DNA of 64,000 nt from Reichenbachiella ulvae (lineage in GTDB: Bacteria; Bacteroidota; Bacteroidia; Cytophagales; Cyclobacteriaceae). The stretch is from the NCBI RefSeq assembly GCF_025833875.1, contig NZ_JAOYOD010000001.1:2728001-2792000 (forward strand). Reading direction: 5' to 3'. Below, one piece after another: positions 1 to 9,027 of this stretch (position 1 is its first letter; each line of letters starts with the position of its first letter). The position numbers and the translations under genes were made by a program. The notes under the pieces are model-generated. The model had not been told where the DNA came from. It made no database searches and saw only the letters and a list, made by a program, of their open reading frames with translations.

Positions 1-34
1 TTGCGCCTCGAAAAAACCGCAACATAGAAAGACC

Positions 35-832
35 ATGATCAACACCCCTGCACAGATTGAGAGCGAAATTGCTGAATTAAGAACTACACTAAGCAACCAT
101 AAGCTTTATCAAATCCTGGACGATGTAGAGGACATCAAAGTCTTCATGGAAAACCACGTCTTTGCCGTTTGGGATTTCATGTCTTTGCTCAAGGCGCTTC
201 AGATAAAGTTAACCTGTGTGCAAACCCCATGGATACCCGCCAGCAGCCCGGTGGTGGCTCGTTTCATCAACGAAATCGTACATGGTGAAGAAAGCGACAT
301 CAACGAACGAGGTGAGCCCAAAAGTCACTACGAAATGTACCTGGATGCCATGCAACAGATGGGAGCCAGCACCTCCGAGATTCAAGCTTTCCTTCAACAC
401 CTGAGGGAAGGAAAAAGCATTGAAGAAGGGCTGAGTATGATCTCTATTGATCAAGCAACGACCGATTTTGTCCGATACACCTTTGACATCATTGCTACTG
501 GCCAAGTGCACAAGATAGCCTCTGCATTCACTTTCGGGCGTGAAGATGTGATTCCAGATATGTTCATCGAGATTCTGAAAAGTGCCGATTCAGACAATCA
601 ACAATACAACAAACTGGCCTATTACCTCGAGAGGCATATCGAATTAGATGGTGATGAGCATGGCCCCCTTTCACTTCAAATGATCTCCGAGCTTTGCGGT
701 GATGACGAGCAGAAATGGTCTGAAACACTAGCGGTCGCCAGAGAATCCCTGCAAAAAAGAATCGCCCTCTGGGACGGCATCACTGAGGCCATAGAAAAGA
801 ACAAAGATCAGCAGTCACTGGAATTGGCTTGA
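35..832 (+). CDS. DUF3050 family protein (heme-oxygenase-like fold)
   Basis: The 265-residue soluble, all-helical protein has no signal peptide. The stretch around residues 44-110 ([12 protein letters not shown], then a Cys-Val-x-x-Pro-Trp segment, RFINEIVxxEESD and [10 protein letters not shown]) is the hallmark I associate with DUF3050, a family placed in the heme-oxygenase/TenA-like helical fold. Several His and Glu residues in these motifs ([16 protein letters not shown]) could bind a metal or cofactor, but that is inference. The ATG at 35 opens the frame and the length fits the family. It stands alone, followed by a gene on the other strand, so neighbours give no clue. Biochemical function is unknown. 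Confidence 0.75.
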   Translation: MINTPAQIESEIAELRTTLSNHKLYQILDDVEDIKVFMENHVFAVWDFMSLLKALQIKLTCVQTPWIPASSPVVARFINEIVHGEESDINERGEPKSHYEMYLDAMQQMGASTSEIQAFLQHLREGKSIEEGLSMISIDQATTDFVRYTFDIIATGQVHKIASAFTFGREDVIPDMFIEILKSADSDNQQYNKLAYYLERHIELDGDEHGPLSLQMISELCGDDEQKWSETLAVARESLQKRIALWDGITEAIEKNKDQQSLELA

Positions 833-872
833 CGAATGAATTCTACCCCCTTTTCAAATTGTAGTACCCTTA

Positions 873-1616
873 TCAATCCGCTTTCAACTCCGCCAGTTTC
901 TTTCGACCATAGCGACTGGCCAATGGCATGGCGATGGTGTAGAGAATATAAACGAAACCCGAGATCATGAAGGTGTATTTCCCTCCTACTCGAAAAAGGG
1001 CAATGAGTACCGATAGGAAGGGAATGACACCCGACGTAACATTCATGATGATTGAATTTTTGGTCAGGCGAATTTCCAATTCGGAGAGGTCGAGTATTTC
1101 TGCTCTATTCAAAGCTCTCTTGTTGAGCCATACAAAGACAAAGAAAATCGCACTTGCTCCCAGACCATAGATTACCATCAGTGTCGGCGTATCCTGTGGG
1201 GCGATTGTGTCTGTAAAAATATGATTCAACATGGCCTGATCCTGAGTCAATAAGGCTTGATACAAATTGATGAGCAATCTGAACATAAACTTGAGCGGGT
1301 AAGCATAGAAAAGCACCAAAAACATCAGCATGGTATTGATGGCAGTGGTCCCCGCATCACGCAATCCAAACCGGATAAAAAACAAGTAATGCTGGTACCA
1401 AATCCACATGAGAATCGCAATCGTACCAGCGAAGGGAAGTAGATCACGAGTAAACTCCATCAGCTCACTGAAATTACTCGGAGGGTCTGAGGACATCAAG
1501 AGTAGACCGATGGCTATAGCAAAAATGCCATCACTAAGAGATTCTATTCTGGTGTTCTCCAATCCACGGAGTGTGAATCCTACTTTCTCTTCGTGCTTCT
1601 TTATATTCTTTTTCAA
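873..1616 (-). CDS. TMEM175 / DUF1211 family membrane protein, putative potassium channel
   Basis: This 247-residue polytopic membrane protein has about six hydrophobic segments. Residues 20-42 (ENTRIESLSDGIFAIAIGLL) match the TMEM175 first helix, with its conserved R-x-x-x-(F/L)SDG-x-x-AIA pattern. In characterised bacterial members this helix lines a K+-conducting pore formed by a tetramer of six-TM subunits. The start must be TTG at 1616: the preceding in-frame codon is a stop and the next Met lies beyond the signature. The Phe usual before SDG is Leu here. It is convergent with the DUF3050 gene and appears monocistronic. Family assignment is good; channel activity is inferred. Confidence 0.75.
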   Translation of the reverse strand: MKKNIKKHEEKVGFTLRGLENTRIESLSDGIFAIAIGLLLMSSDPPSNFSELMEFTRDLLPFAGTIAILMWIWYQHYLFFIRFGLRDAGTTAINTMLMFLVLFYAYPLKFMFRLLINLYQALLTQDQAMLNHIFTDTIAPQDTPTLMVIYGLGASAIFFVFVWLNKRALNRAEILDLSELEIRLTKNSIIMNVTSGVIPFLSVLIALFRVGGKYTFMISGFVYILYTIAMPLASRYGRKKLAELKAD

Positions 1617-1799
1617 TTAGTTCCTGGCTTAGGTTTTACAATTATAATATTAATCATAATATGAGAAACGCTTCATAATAGATCTGAATGTATCCAGTTG
1701 AATCCCAACTATAACCATTGAAAAGCTACAAAACCCCTATTTTTTCATTACATTAGTATATTAAATCAAACTCAACTTAAACTTTTAATCATTCAAACC

Positions 1800-1964
1800 A
1801 TGACATCATTTACAGGAGGTATATTAATCATATTAGGTTTCATCATTTTGATAAAAGGATATCGGAGCATCAAACGAGTAAAAGAATTTAGCCTCATGAA
1901 TGGTGGCATGAGCTTGTTATATATAGCAACCAGCCTTATTCTTTTAGGCTTCTACATTCAGTAG
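1800..1964 (+). CDS. small two-helix membrane protein (54 aa), hypothetical
   Basis: An ATG at 1800 opens a 54-codon frame ending TAG at 1964. The product has two hydrophobic stretches (about residues 7-18 and 39-53) separated by a positively charged turn (KGYRSIKRVKEF), as expected for a helical-hairpin inner-membrane miniprotein. An AT-rich region of about 180 bp precedes it, enough for its own promoter. It lies between the TMEM175 gene and the histidine kinase gene. I do not recognise a family. The support is amphipathic organisation and a clean start, so it could be fortuitous. Confidence 0.45.
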   Translation: MTSFTGGILIILGFIILIKGYRSIKRVKEFSLMNGGMSLLYIATSLILLGFYIQ

Positions 1965-2185
1965 TCCGCTCCTCGCATCCAAAAAATAAGATGAACAAGT
2001 GATTCTTTCTGTAGCTTAAAAAAACTTCCTAAGAGTCTCCTAACAGGATTACTAAGAAAGCCTCGAAGGTCAAATGCATACGGCCTATTTCCTCCGTATT
2101 TCTCTTGGCATTCTGGAAAAAATCCAAGAACTTAATAGAGTCTTATTATAAGAGGCCTAGCCCAATTAAACACAAGCATGACCCA

Positions 2186-3535
2186 ATGTCCGAGACCAAA
2201 AGCAAGAAGGATTCTGAGCTCATAAAATTGCGCAATCAGATCAAAATGATCAATGAGATTGTTTCGTCAGACACCTATAATCTAGGAGATCGCTTCTTTG
2301 AAACCACAGTAAAAAAGTTAAATTCTTCTTTAGATGCAGATTATACCTTCATCGGAAAGGTAGATCCAGCTAGAATTGCCATTGAAACCATCGCCATTAC
2401 CGGCAAAGATCAATTACTTGATAATTTCACCTACTTGCTACACGATACACCTTGCGAAAACGTAGTAGGTCAAACTCCATGTTCCTACCCAGAAGGAATT
2501 ACTACTTTATTCCCTAAGGATCAATTGCTTATTGATATGGGTATCGAAGGATATGTTGGGGTTCCACTATATGATTCTAAATCTAACCCCACTGGCATCA
2601 TAGTCTGCCTTTATAAAAAACCAATAGAGGAAGTCTATGCAAAGGAATCTATTTTAATGATTTTCGCCTCTCGAGCTGGAGCTGAACTAGAACACATGAA
2701 ATTGTTTGGCGAATTAGAACAAAACAAAAAAGAGCTTGAAAAGAAGGTTTTTGAAAGAACTAAAGAACTGAAAAAAAAGAATGATGCGCTTCAAAAAGCC
2801 AATGAAGAATTAAAGTTTACGCTCCAGCAACTAAAAAGTGCCCAAACCCAGCTAGTTCAATCCGAAAAGATGGCTTCTCTGGGTGTTTTAACCTCAGGGG
2901 TAGCCCATGAAATCAACAATCCACTCAATTTTATTAGAGGTGGATATCTTGGGTTAAAAAAAGAATTGGACGTTTATCATAAGGATGAAACGATCAACAA
3001 GATGCTAGAATGTATTGGAACGGGCGTAGATAGAGCGACGGGTATAGTCAAAGGTCTAAACCAATTTAGCAGAAGCAATGACTCCCACGACGAACAGTGC
3101 GATTTACACACCATTCTGGACAACTGTCTGATCATGATGCAAAATCAATTGAAGCATTCAATAATAGTAGAAAAAAGATTCGCCAGCGAACCCATTTTTT
3201 TCAAGTCCAATGTAGGTCAGATGCATCAAGTATTCATCAACATTTTCACCAATGCCATTCAAGCCATTGACAAAAAGGGCTTAATTCAAATTAGCACAAG
3301 AGTCCACAAAAAAATGGCTGAAATAGAAATAATAGACAATGGATGTGGAATCGTCAAAGATAATCTTCCCAAGGTTACTGATCCATTTTTCACAACAAAG
3401 GAGGCGGGCATTGGTACTGGTCTTGGGCTTTCAATCACCTTATCAATCATTCAATCTCAAAATGGCAAACTAAAAATCGATTCGGAAGTAGGGCAAGGAA
3501 CCCGGGTTAATGTGAGCTTCCCAATGATAAAGTAG
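2186..3535 (+). CDS. GAF-domain sensor histidine kinase
   Basis: Cytoplasmic histidine kinase with no membrane segment. Numbering from an alternative TTG start at 2105 (476 aa), it has a basic N-terminus, a GAF-like sensor at about 45-200, a coiled coil (200-255), a HisKA dimerisation domain with the phospho-acceptor His268 in GVAHEINNPLNF, and a HATPase_c domain with N box (NIFTNAIQAID), G1 (DNGCGI), F box (DPFFTTK) and G2 (GTGLGLSI). All catalytic boxes look intact. I prefer the ATG at 2186 (449 aa); TTG would add 27 residues. No response regulator gene is adjacent, so it is an orphan kinase whose partner must be elsewhere. Confidence 0.88.
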   Translation: MSETKSKKDSELIKLRNQIKMINEIVSSDTYNLGDRFFETTVKKLNSSLDADYTFIGKVDPARIAIETIAITGKDQLLDNFTYLLHDTPCENVVGQTPCSYPEGITTLFPKDQLLIDMGIEGYVGVPLYDSKSNPTGIIVCLYKKPIEEVYAKESILMIFASRAGAELEHMKLFGELEQNKKELEKKVFERTKELKKKNDALQKANEELKFTLQQLKSAQTQLVQSEKMASLGVLTSGVAHEINNPLNFIRGGYLGLKKELDVYHKDETINKMLECIGTGVDRATGIVKGLNQFSRSNDSHDEQCDLHTILDNCLIMMQNQLKHSIIVEKRFASEPIFFKSNVGQMHQVFINIFTNAIQAIDKKGLIQISTRVHKKMAEIEIIDNGCGIVKDNLPKVTDPFFTTKEAGIGTGLGLSITLSIIQSQNGKLKIDSEVGQGTRVNVSFPMIK

Positions 3536-3717
3536 GCAGAGAGCAATCCATGCTCTATTTGGGCAAACAAGACTTTCTCGCCCACTAATGGGACTATTCA
3601 TTATGAAAATAACAGAACACTAATTGGCTCTTACTTTCCTCTCCTTCACAAAAAAAGCTTCCTCAGAAAAACAAAAGCGTTAATCCAAGGAAGCCTTTTA
3701 ACTATTTTCAGTATTGC

Positions 3718-5163
3718 TTACTTCTTTCCTTTATTCCCTTTTTCGTCTGAACCAGTCTCTTCTGTTGGTTCATCTGATTTACTTTCCTCCATCACCTCTT
3801 CAGCCATTTGGGTGATTTCCTCTGAGGATTTACCCTTCAGATATTCTGGCAGATCCATCCCCGCCATGTTGAACATCTCTTGCAACGGAGGCACAGATTT
3901 GTACAATCCGGAAATGAAGTTAGCTGTAGAAGTTTTTTCACCAGCACCATTGCCTCCATCCCAAACGGTGACTTTATCAATTTTGATGTTTTTGATGGCT
4001 TCTGTTTGCAGTCTTACCAATTCAGGCAGTTTGTCTGCTACCAGTAGCAAGACAGCGTCTTTGGAGTTATTACCCGCAGCATCCACAATCTGCTTCAGAC
4101 CTTGTGCTTGCTTGGTCAATACTTCATAGAGACCTTGTGCTTCCGCTTGCTTTTTGAATAGGATCGCATCTGCATCCCCTTTTGCTTTTCTACGGGTCAT
4201 TTCCGCTTCCGCCTCTGCAGCGATCTCCACTTTTTCTTTATCGATCTGCGCGGGCACAATGATATCTGCTGTTTGAGCCGCCTTGTCTCTGGTTGCTCTT
4301 GCATTTTCCGCAATTTGCTCTGCAGCATAGGCCTCTTCTAGCGCCTTGGCTGCTTGTACTTTCTCAGCTACTGTAGATATTTTCAAAGCCTCCGCTTCTT
4401 TTTCATTCCTCGAAGCATCAGACATAGCGACTTTGATCTTCGCCGTGTTTTCCCCTTCTACTGCGCGTGCATCAGCATCTGCCACCTGCACCCTTTGATC
4501 CTGGTGAGCATTGGCCTGACCGATAGCTCCATCTCTGTCTTTTTCTGCCACTGACTTCTTCGCGTCGTTGATGGCTTTCGCAGCTGCTTCCTTACCTAGC
4601 GCCTCGATATACCCAGATTCATCCTTGATATCCGTTACGTTCACGTTGATCAGCTTGAGACCAATCTTCTTCAATTCCGCCTCCACGTTGGATGCTACAT
4701 TGGCCAGAAATTTATCTCTGTTGCTATTGATCTCTTCGATATCCATGGTCGCTACAACCAATCTCAACTGACCGAAAATAATGTCCTTGGCCAGATCATG
4801 GATATTTTCCTGAGTCAGACCCAAAAGTCTCTCAGCAGCATTGTTCATGATGCCCGGCTCGGTAGAGATACCGACGGTGAAACGAGAAGGAACATCTACA
4901 CGGATGTTCTGCTTACTCAGTGCGTTGGTCAGCATTACTTCAATAGAGCTAGGTGTCAGATCCAGGAATTCATAACTCTGGAATACAGGCCAAATAAAGG
5001 CTGCTCCCCCATGGATACACCGAGCGGATCCTCCTCCGACCTTACCATAGACCACAAGGATTCTGTCCGAAGGACACCTCTTGTACCTTCTGAAAAAGGT
5101 AATTAAAACGATAAATACAAAGAGCGCCGCAATGGCGAGGGCTGGTAAAAATAAAACACTCAT
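3718..5163 (-). CDS. flotillin-like SPFH-domain membrane scaffold protein
   Basis: The 481-residue flotillin-type protein has an N-terminal hydrophobic anchor (residues 4-22), an SPFH/band-7 domain (about 30-205, with VDVPSRFTVGIST and ALGKEAAAKAINDAK), then a long Ala/Glu/Lys-rich coiled coil (205-345) typical of flotillins, and an acidic C-terminal tail. Flotillins oligomerise in ordered lipid domains and organise membrane proteins. It overlaps the upstream NfeD-type gene by 4 bp (ATGA), the conserved YuaF-YuaG-type arrangement, which strongly suggests a complex of the two. Length is typical of bacterial YuaG/FloT proteins. Confidence 0.9.
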   Translation of the reverse strand: MSVLFLPALAIAALFVFIVLITFFRRYKRCPSDRILVVYGKVGGGSARCIHGGAAFIWPVFQSYEFLDLTPSSIEVMLTNALSKQNIRVDVPSRFTVGISTEPGIMNNAAERLLGLTQENIHDLAKDIIFGQLRLVVATMDIEEINSNRDKFLANVASNVEAELKKIGLKLINVNVTDIKDESGYIEALGKEAAAKAINDAKKSVAEKDRDGAIGQANAHQDQRVQVADADARAVEGENTAKIKVAMSDASRNEKEAEALKISTVAEKVQAAKALEEAYAAEQIAENARATRDKAAQTADIIVPAQIDKEKVEIAAEAEAEMTRRKAKGDADAILFKKQAEAQGLYEVLTKQAQGLKQIVDAAGNNSKDAVLLLVADKLPELVRLQTEAIKNIKIDKVTVWDGGNGAGEKTSTANFISGLYKSVPPLQEMFNMAGMDLPEYLKGKSSEEITQMAEEVMEESKSDEPTEETGSDEKGNKGKK

Positions 5164-5747
5164 GATTTTGATTTTTCTACGATTAGTATGTTATTGTTGG
5201 CTATGGCTACTACTGTGATCACATTGCCGGGGATTAAGTCTTCTTCGTCATCGGTGATGGCTTCCAGTGTTCTCAGCGTTCCCTGCACCTGGATTTGCAC
5301 CTGACCGATATTGCCACGGCTTCCTTTGATGAGCATATATACCTCACCTATACCACCGATGGCATTTTTCATTTTTAGCGTTCCACTCTCATTGGCCCTA
5401 CCCAGGAAGTAAAAGATGCTACCCATAATCAGCATCATAATAATGCCTGATACCATAGAGATGGCAATGGATAAGCCGTTGCTCATTCCGGAATCCAGAC
5501 TGGCAATACCTGTCCATCCGAAAATGGTAAAAAAGGCAATTAGGTTTTTGAGGGTAAAAAACTGGAATCCAATCCCATCATCTGCCTCGATTTCCATATC
5601 CGTACTGCCATGGTGATCGATATCACCACCGAACATGGTCAGAATAAGCTGTAAGACAAAGAAGACGGTAAAGGGGATGGCTATACCCCAATAAATCTGC
5701 TCCAAGAGCTCAAGGGATTGCCACCATTCAGGAAAATTATCAAACAT
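5160..5747 (-). CDS. NfeD-like membrane protein with C-terminal OB fold (flotillin partner)
   Basis: Product of about 195 residues with hydrophobic segments near residues 18-38, 64-84 and 90-113 and a soluble C-terminal domain (about 125-195) of beta-strand character ending in IVEKSKS, as in the OB domain of NfeD proteins. NfeD1b-type proteins are co-transcribed with flotillins and are thought to be their membrane partners. The longer frame opens with TTG at 5774; the ATG at 5747 (MFDNFPEWW) fits better because it begins just before the first membrane segment. The stop overlaps the flotillin start by 4 bp, showing translational coupling. Confidence 0.82.
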   Translation of the reverse strand: MFDNFPEWWQSLELLEQIYWGIAIPFTVFFVLQLILTMFGGDIDHHGSTDMEIEADDGIGFQFFTLKNLIAFFTIFGWTGIASLDSGMSNGLSIAISMVSGIIMMLIMGSIFYFLGRANESGTLKMKNAIGGIGEVYMLIKGSRGNIGQVQIQVQGTLRTLEAITDDEEDLIPGNVITVVAIANNNILIVEKSKS

Positions 5748-5909
5748 GGAATGAGTCGGTTTTACGTGCCTCAAAATAGACTATTTCTTTGAAATATGGG
5801 ACACAGATCAAAGAAAAAATCTCACATACTGAGTATTAGTATTTTAGGAGATTGATTCTAAATATGTTAATATGTGGCTTTATAGACTTAATCAAATAAG
5901 AATCAACTC

Positions 5910-6380
5910 ATGCAAAAATTTATTCTAACTCTTTCATTGGCCGCATGCTGTCAATTGGCTTTAGCTCAGGATTTCAACCAAATTGCTAATTACAAATTTC
6001 AATCTGCTGAAGACTTTAAAACCCAAGAGCCTACGATCATTCAATGCGCTGAATTCTTATTGGGGACACCAGCTAGCCAACAAGAACCCCAAAGATTACT
6101 GGCTATTCAATTCATACTAAAATGGATGGAAGGAACACCAGACTACACTTTTGAAATAGGGCCAGAAGCGGCAGAATTAACCAAAGGAAATACAGAACTA
6201 TTATCCTTGTTTTTAGCCTCCATGTCGAAAGTCGTTTTAGAAAACAATGGTTCTTCGTTGACCAACGCGGAAGTTTATCAGCTGTCTGAAACCATGGTAG
6301 TGGACTATTGTGCAGATGAAAACAACAAGGTAAAACCTTCGAAAAAAATCAAACAGCTTTTAAAGAGTCAGAAGACCTAA
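5910..6380 (+). CDS. secreted protein of unknown function (156 aa)
   Basis: A clear Sec signal peptide (MQKFILTLSLAACCQLALA, cleavage before Gln-Asp) precedes a mature domain of about 137 residues that looks helical, with two Cys residues (IIQCAEF and VVDYCADE) that could form a disulfide. The body resembles small secreted proteins common next to other genes in Bacteroidetes, but I cannot name a family. It is monocistronic, convergent with the transglutaminase-like gene. Function unknown. Confidence 0.7.
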   Translation: MQKFILTLSLAACCQLALAQDFNQIANYKFQSAEDFKTQEPTIIQCAEFLLGTPASQQEPQRLLAIQFILKWMEGTPDYTFEIGPEAAELTKGNTELLSLFLASMSKVVLENNGSSLTNAEVYQLSETMVVDYCADENNKVKPSKKIKQLLKSQKT

Positions 6381-6425
6381 ACACTTACAAGATTAAGCAT
6401 CAAGGTCAAAAATGCATCCTTGTTT

Positions 6426-7220
6426 CTACACCTTATCCTCTATAGAAACTACATTGACACTTTGCTCCAAAGGATAGGAGGCTGGCCCGAATTGATTATA
6501 AATTGCCACGTCAGAAGAATCTCTCCCATAACCCACGGCCACATAGCCTCCTTTCGATTCGAGCTGAGTAGCATCAAAGGTGTACCACTTGCCATCGACA
6601 TAGGCCTCAAACCAGGCATGCATATCCATGGGCACTAATCCATGCAGATATCCCACCACCATTCGAGCTGGGATACTGATGCTCCTGCACAGTGCAATCC
6701 CTAAATGTGCTAAATCTCTACATACCCCATGCCCCTGCTGATTCACCTCTACCGCCGAAATAGGAAACGAACTACTCCCAGGCGTGTATTGTACATTATC
6801 GCGTAGATAAGACTCGATCGCCACCACCTGATCATATCCCGGGAGACAACCAGCCGTAATCGACATGGCCATTTGGTTGAACAGATCCGATTCGCAATAC
6901 CTACTCGGCAATAAAAAATGGAGCATCGTCTCAGGCAAATGCTGGATTTCTACAAAGGGCGCCCCAGGATTTTTTCGCACGAAATTATCCGTCTTCACAT
7001 CTGCATTCGTTGTGATCGAAAAATGTCCTGGTGAAGCTATCAGCTTTTGGCAAAGGTTGCCGTAGGCATCTGCATACTCCACTACATTCACCATAGGAGA
7101 CAGGTTGTACTCTTCTCTTGCCACCCATTGCTGGGCACCACTCCTTGGCCTCAGCATGAATATCAATACAGTTTGTACTTCAAAATAAAAACTAAGTGAA
7201 CAGCTTGTTCTTAACCACAT
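6426..7220 (-). CDS. transglutaminase-like cysteine peptidase-fold protein
   Basis: 264 residues with an N-terminal beta domain (1-110, [26 protein letters not shown]) followed by a transglutaminase-like core (115-225). The catalytic triad is visible: Cys167 in [11 protein letters not shown], His201 in DMHAWFEAY and Asp216 in FDATQ. Bacterial members act as proteases or protein-crosslinking or cleaving enzymes; substrates are rarely known. There is no obvious signal peptide, so it is probably cytoplasmic. It is a single gene, convergent with the secreted protein gene at 5910. The family call is strong; the reaction is not determined by sequence. Confidence 0.87.
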   Translation of the reverse strand: MWLRTSCSLSFYFEVQTVLIFMLRPRSGAQQWVAREEYNLSPMVNVVEYADAYGNLCQKLIASPGHFSITTNADVKTDNFVRKNPGAPFVEIQHLPETMLHFLLPSRYCESDLFNQMAMSITAGCLPGYDQVVAIESYLRDNVQYTPGSSSFPISAVEVNQQGHGVCRDLAHLGIALCRSISIPARMVVGYLHGLVPMDMHAWFEAYVDGKWYTFDATQLESKGGYVAVGYGRDSSDVAIYNQFGPASYPLEQSVNVVSIEDKV

Positions 7221-7463
7221 ATAGCGTCATTTGATTTAAATGATTCAGAAAACTAAAGCTAGGCTTATTTATATCAAATCAATGGAGAATTGAATAAAAC
7301 ATCTCCCTACTAATTGATGAAAAACCAGCTTAATTTACCTCGAAACTTGAATTTACCATATTGGAGAAGAAAATGTGAGAATCAGAATAGCCAATTCACC
7401 AGGTTCATTCTAATTTCACATTCAGTAAATAAGTCAAGTGCTAAATTTAACTTGAAAATCAAA

Positions 7464-8384
7464 ATGAGTACCATGCATTCCCAATTCACAAGAACCGAAG
7501 AAAACAACAATATCTGGCTGTCCCAAAAAAACAGTCCATCCCTCAGCATCAAGGACCAGGGCATCAACCCAACTGTACTCGCGACAGAAGCTGAAGTAGG
7601 CAAAGCCATGCTCAACGAGCTTTATAAAACTGCTGAAGCAAAAGAAGGTGATATCAACATCGCACTATTAGGTGGAAGAGGCGCTCAAGAACTGCACCGA
7701 TTATTAGGCGAACTCGCAAAATCGGGTGAAAAGGATGAATTACTGTCTCGATTGAACGTATTCACCCAAGATGCACTTGCCCCTATGGGTATGAACAACG
7801 GCTTCAGCTTTGTGAGAGATTTCGAGCGCATTTTAGGAGATGCCTTCTTCCAAAAGATCAAAAGCTTTACCCCTATGCAGACAGATACCGAAGATTTGGA
7901 ATCTGCATTGATTGAATATCTCACTAAACTAGAATCCCTGGGCGGTTTGGATATCTTTTTCATCGGTCATGGCCCTGAGGAAAATGAGGCTTCACACCTG
8001 GCTTACATCAAGCCTTTCTCCGGAGCGCAGCATGATCATTTGGCCGGAATCATTCCGATATCCAGTAGCATCTTAGAGCACCACATCAGCAAATTCAAAG
8101 CAGGTGGAAGTGTAGTGAGCGAAAGCGATGAAAAAGAATGTCGATCAGCGGAGTACATTCTGACCTTAGGACCAGCAGCCATTTTGCAAGCCAAAAAGAT
8201 CGTACAGTCAGTGGTGGATGCAGATACCGCTCCAGCCAAAATCAAGACCTATGCCAAAGTGCTGAATACTACTTTGAGTACTGACGTGGAAGAAGCCAAA
8301 CAACAGTTGAATGCTAACCCTGGACTATGGGTCAGACTGCACCCCAATACGCAATCATTCGTACTGCCTAGTTTAGGTCTGTAA
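7464..8384 (+). CDS. glucosamine-6-phosphate deaminase / 6-phosphogluconolactonase-fold protein
   Basis: From the ATG at 7464 the product is about 306 residues (MSTMHSQFTR). It shows a Rossmann-like sugar-phosphate isomerase layout: NIALLGGRGAQELHRLL (phosphate-loop region), then VFTQDALAPMG, GLDIFFIGHGPEENEASHLAY (equivalent to the D-x-x-x-x-G-x-G-x-D/E-G-H-x-A motif of NagB and Pgl), and a late ILTLGPAAILQAKKI. This supports the NagB/RpiA/CoA-transferase-like superfamily. It is longer and more divergent than NagB or Pgl, and the catalytic Asp of the DGH motif reads Glu-Asn-Glu-Ala-Ser-His here, so the activity is uncertain. An in-frame TTG/ATG at 7314/7317 would add 50 residues of low-complexity sequence; I reject that start. 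Confidence 0.65.
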   Translation: MSTMHSQFTRTEENNNIWLSQKNSPSLSIKDQGINPTVLATEAEVGKAMLNELYKTAEAKEGDINIALLGGRGAQELHRLLGELAKSGEKDELLSRLNVFTQDALAPMGMNNGFSFVRDFERILGDAFFQKIKSFTPMQTDTEDLESALIEYLTKLESLGGLDIFFIGHGPEENEASHLAYIKPFSGAQHDHLAGIIPISSSILEHHISKFKAGGSVVSESDEKECRSAEYILTLGPAAILQAKKIVQSVVDADTAPAKIKTYAKVLNTTLSTDVEEAKQQLNANPGLWVRLHPNTQSFVLPSLGL

Positions 8385-8400
8385 AAGCATGAAAAAGAGA

Positions 8401-8454
8401 CTGTTTCAAAAGGTTCAATGTGACAAACTCTATTTTTTGAACCTTTTGAGACAG
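8401..8454. terminator. strong bidirectional terminator hairpin
   Basis: Eighteen-base arms (8401-8418 and 8437-8454) pair with a single G:U and no gap across an 18-nt loop. It sits exactly between two convergent genes (ends 8384 and 8488) with T/A-rich flanks, so it probably terminates both. The arms are unusually long for a simple terminator, and the CTGT-TCAAAAGGTTC type of sequence resembles dispersed inverted repeats. Confidence 0.75.
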
Positions 8455-8487
8455 CTTCTTAAAATAAGTCTTTAAAAAGCATAGTGC

Positions 8488-8979
8488 TTATCTCAATCGA
8501 TCGGCAGACCTTACGAGTTGCTCATCCTTTCGGATAAAACGATTAGCCAATGCGTTGAACATCATCGCAGAGACGAACATATAGAAGCCAAAAAGGTAGT
8601 TGCCCTGCTCCATTGGTAAAATCTGCTTCTCTCCCTGAAAAATCAAATAAACTGCCAGTCCCAATGCGATCGCCATCAAAAGAGAATTCAATGCTCCCAA
8701 TTTGATTTGAAGCAAACGGTTGTTGAATTTGAAGATGGAAAACAAAGCCACACATGCGGCCAATAAGGCTACTGCTGCTATGTAGTAGGTAGGCTTTTGG
8801 GCAATGACTTGTTCCTCACCTGTATCAATGTCCACTTTTACATGGGTCATTTCTAAAGCAGTTAGGGTTAGTACTTCACTTTTTTCTGCATCTACCTTGT
8901 TCCATAGTGGGTAAAACACCAGTACCACCAAAGAAATGGCAGTAAAAAGTAAAAACACAGATTGTATTCTTTGTATCAT
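8488..8979 (-). CDS. DUF4293 family membrane protein
   Basis: 163-residue protein starting MIQRIQSVFLLFTAI, the characteristic opening of DUF4293, with four hydrophobic segments (about 5-25, 66-86, 94-114, 127-147). This family is nearly confined to Bacteroidetes and is an integral inner-membrane protein of unknown role. It lies downstream of folP-cdaA on the same strand with a 48-bp gap, so it may be read with them. No catalytic motifs are visible. Confidence 0.85.
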   Translation of the reverse strand: MIQRIQSVFLLFTAISLVVLVFYPLWNKVDAEKSEVLTLTALEMTHVKVDIDTGEEQVIAQKPTYYIAAVALLAACVALFSIFKFNNRLLQIKLGALNSLLMAIALGLAVYLIFQGEKQILPMEQGNYLFGFYMFVSAMMFNALANRFIRKDEQLVRSADRLR

Positions 8980-9027
8980 GATAATCGACTCTAAAAATTT
9001 TGCGCAAATCTAGGCAATGCCAGCCAA

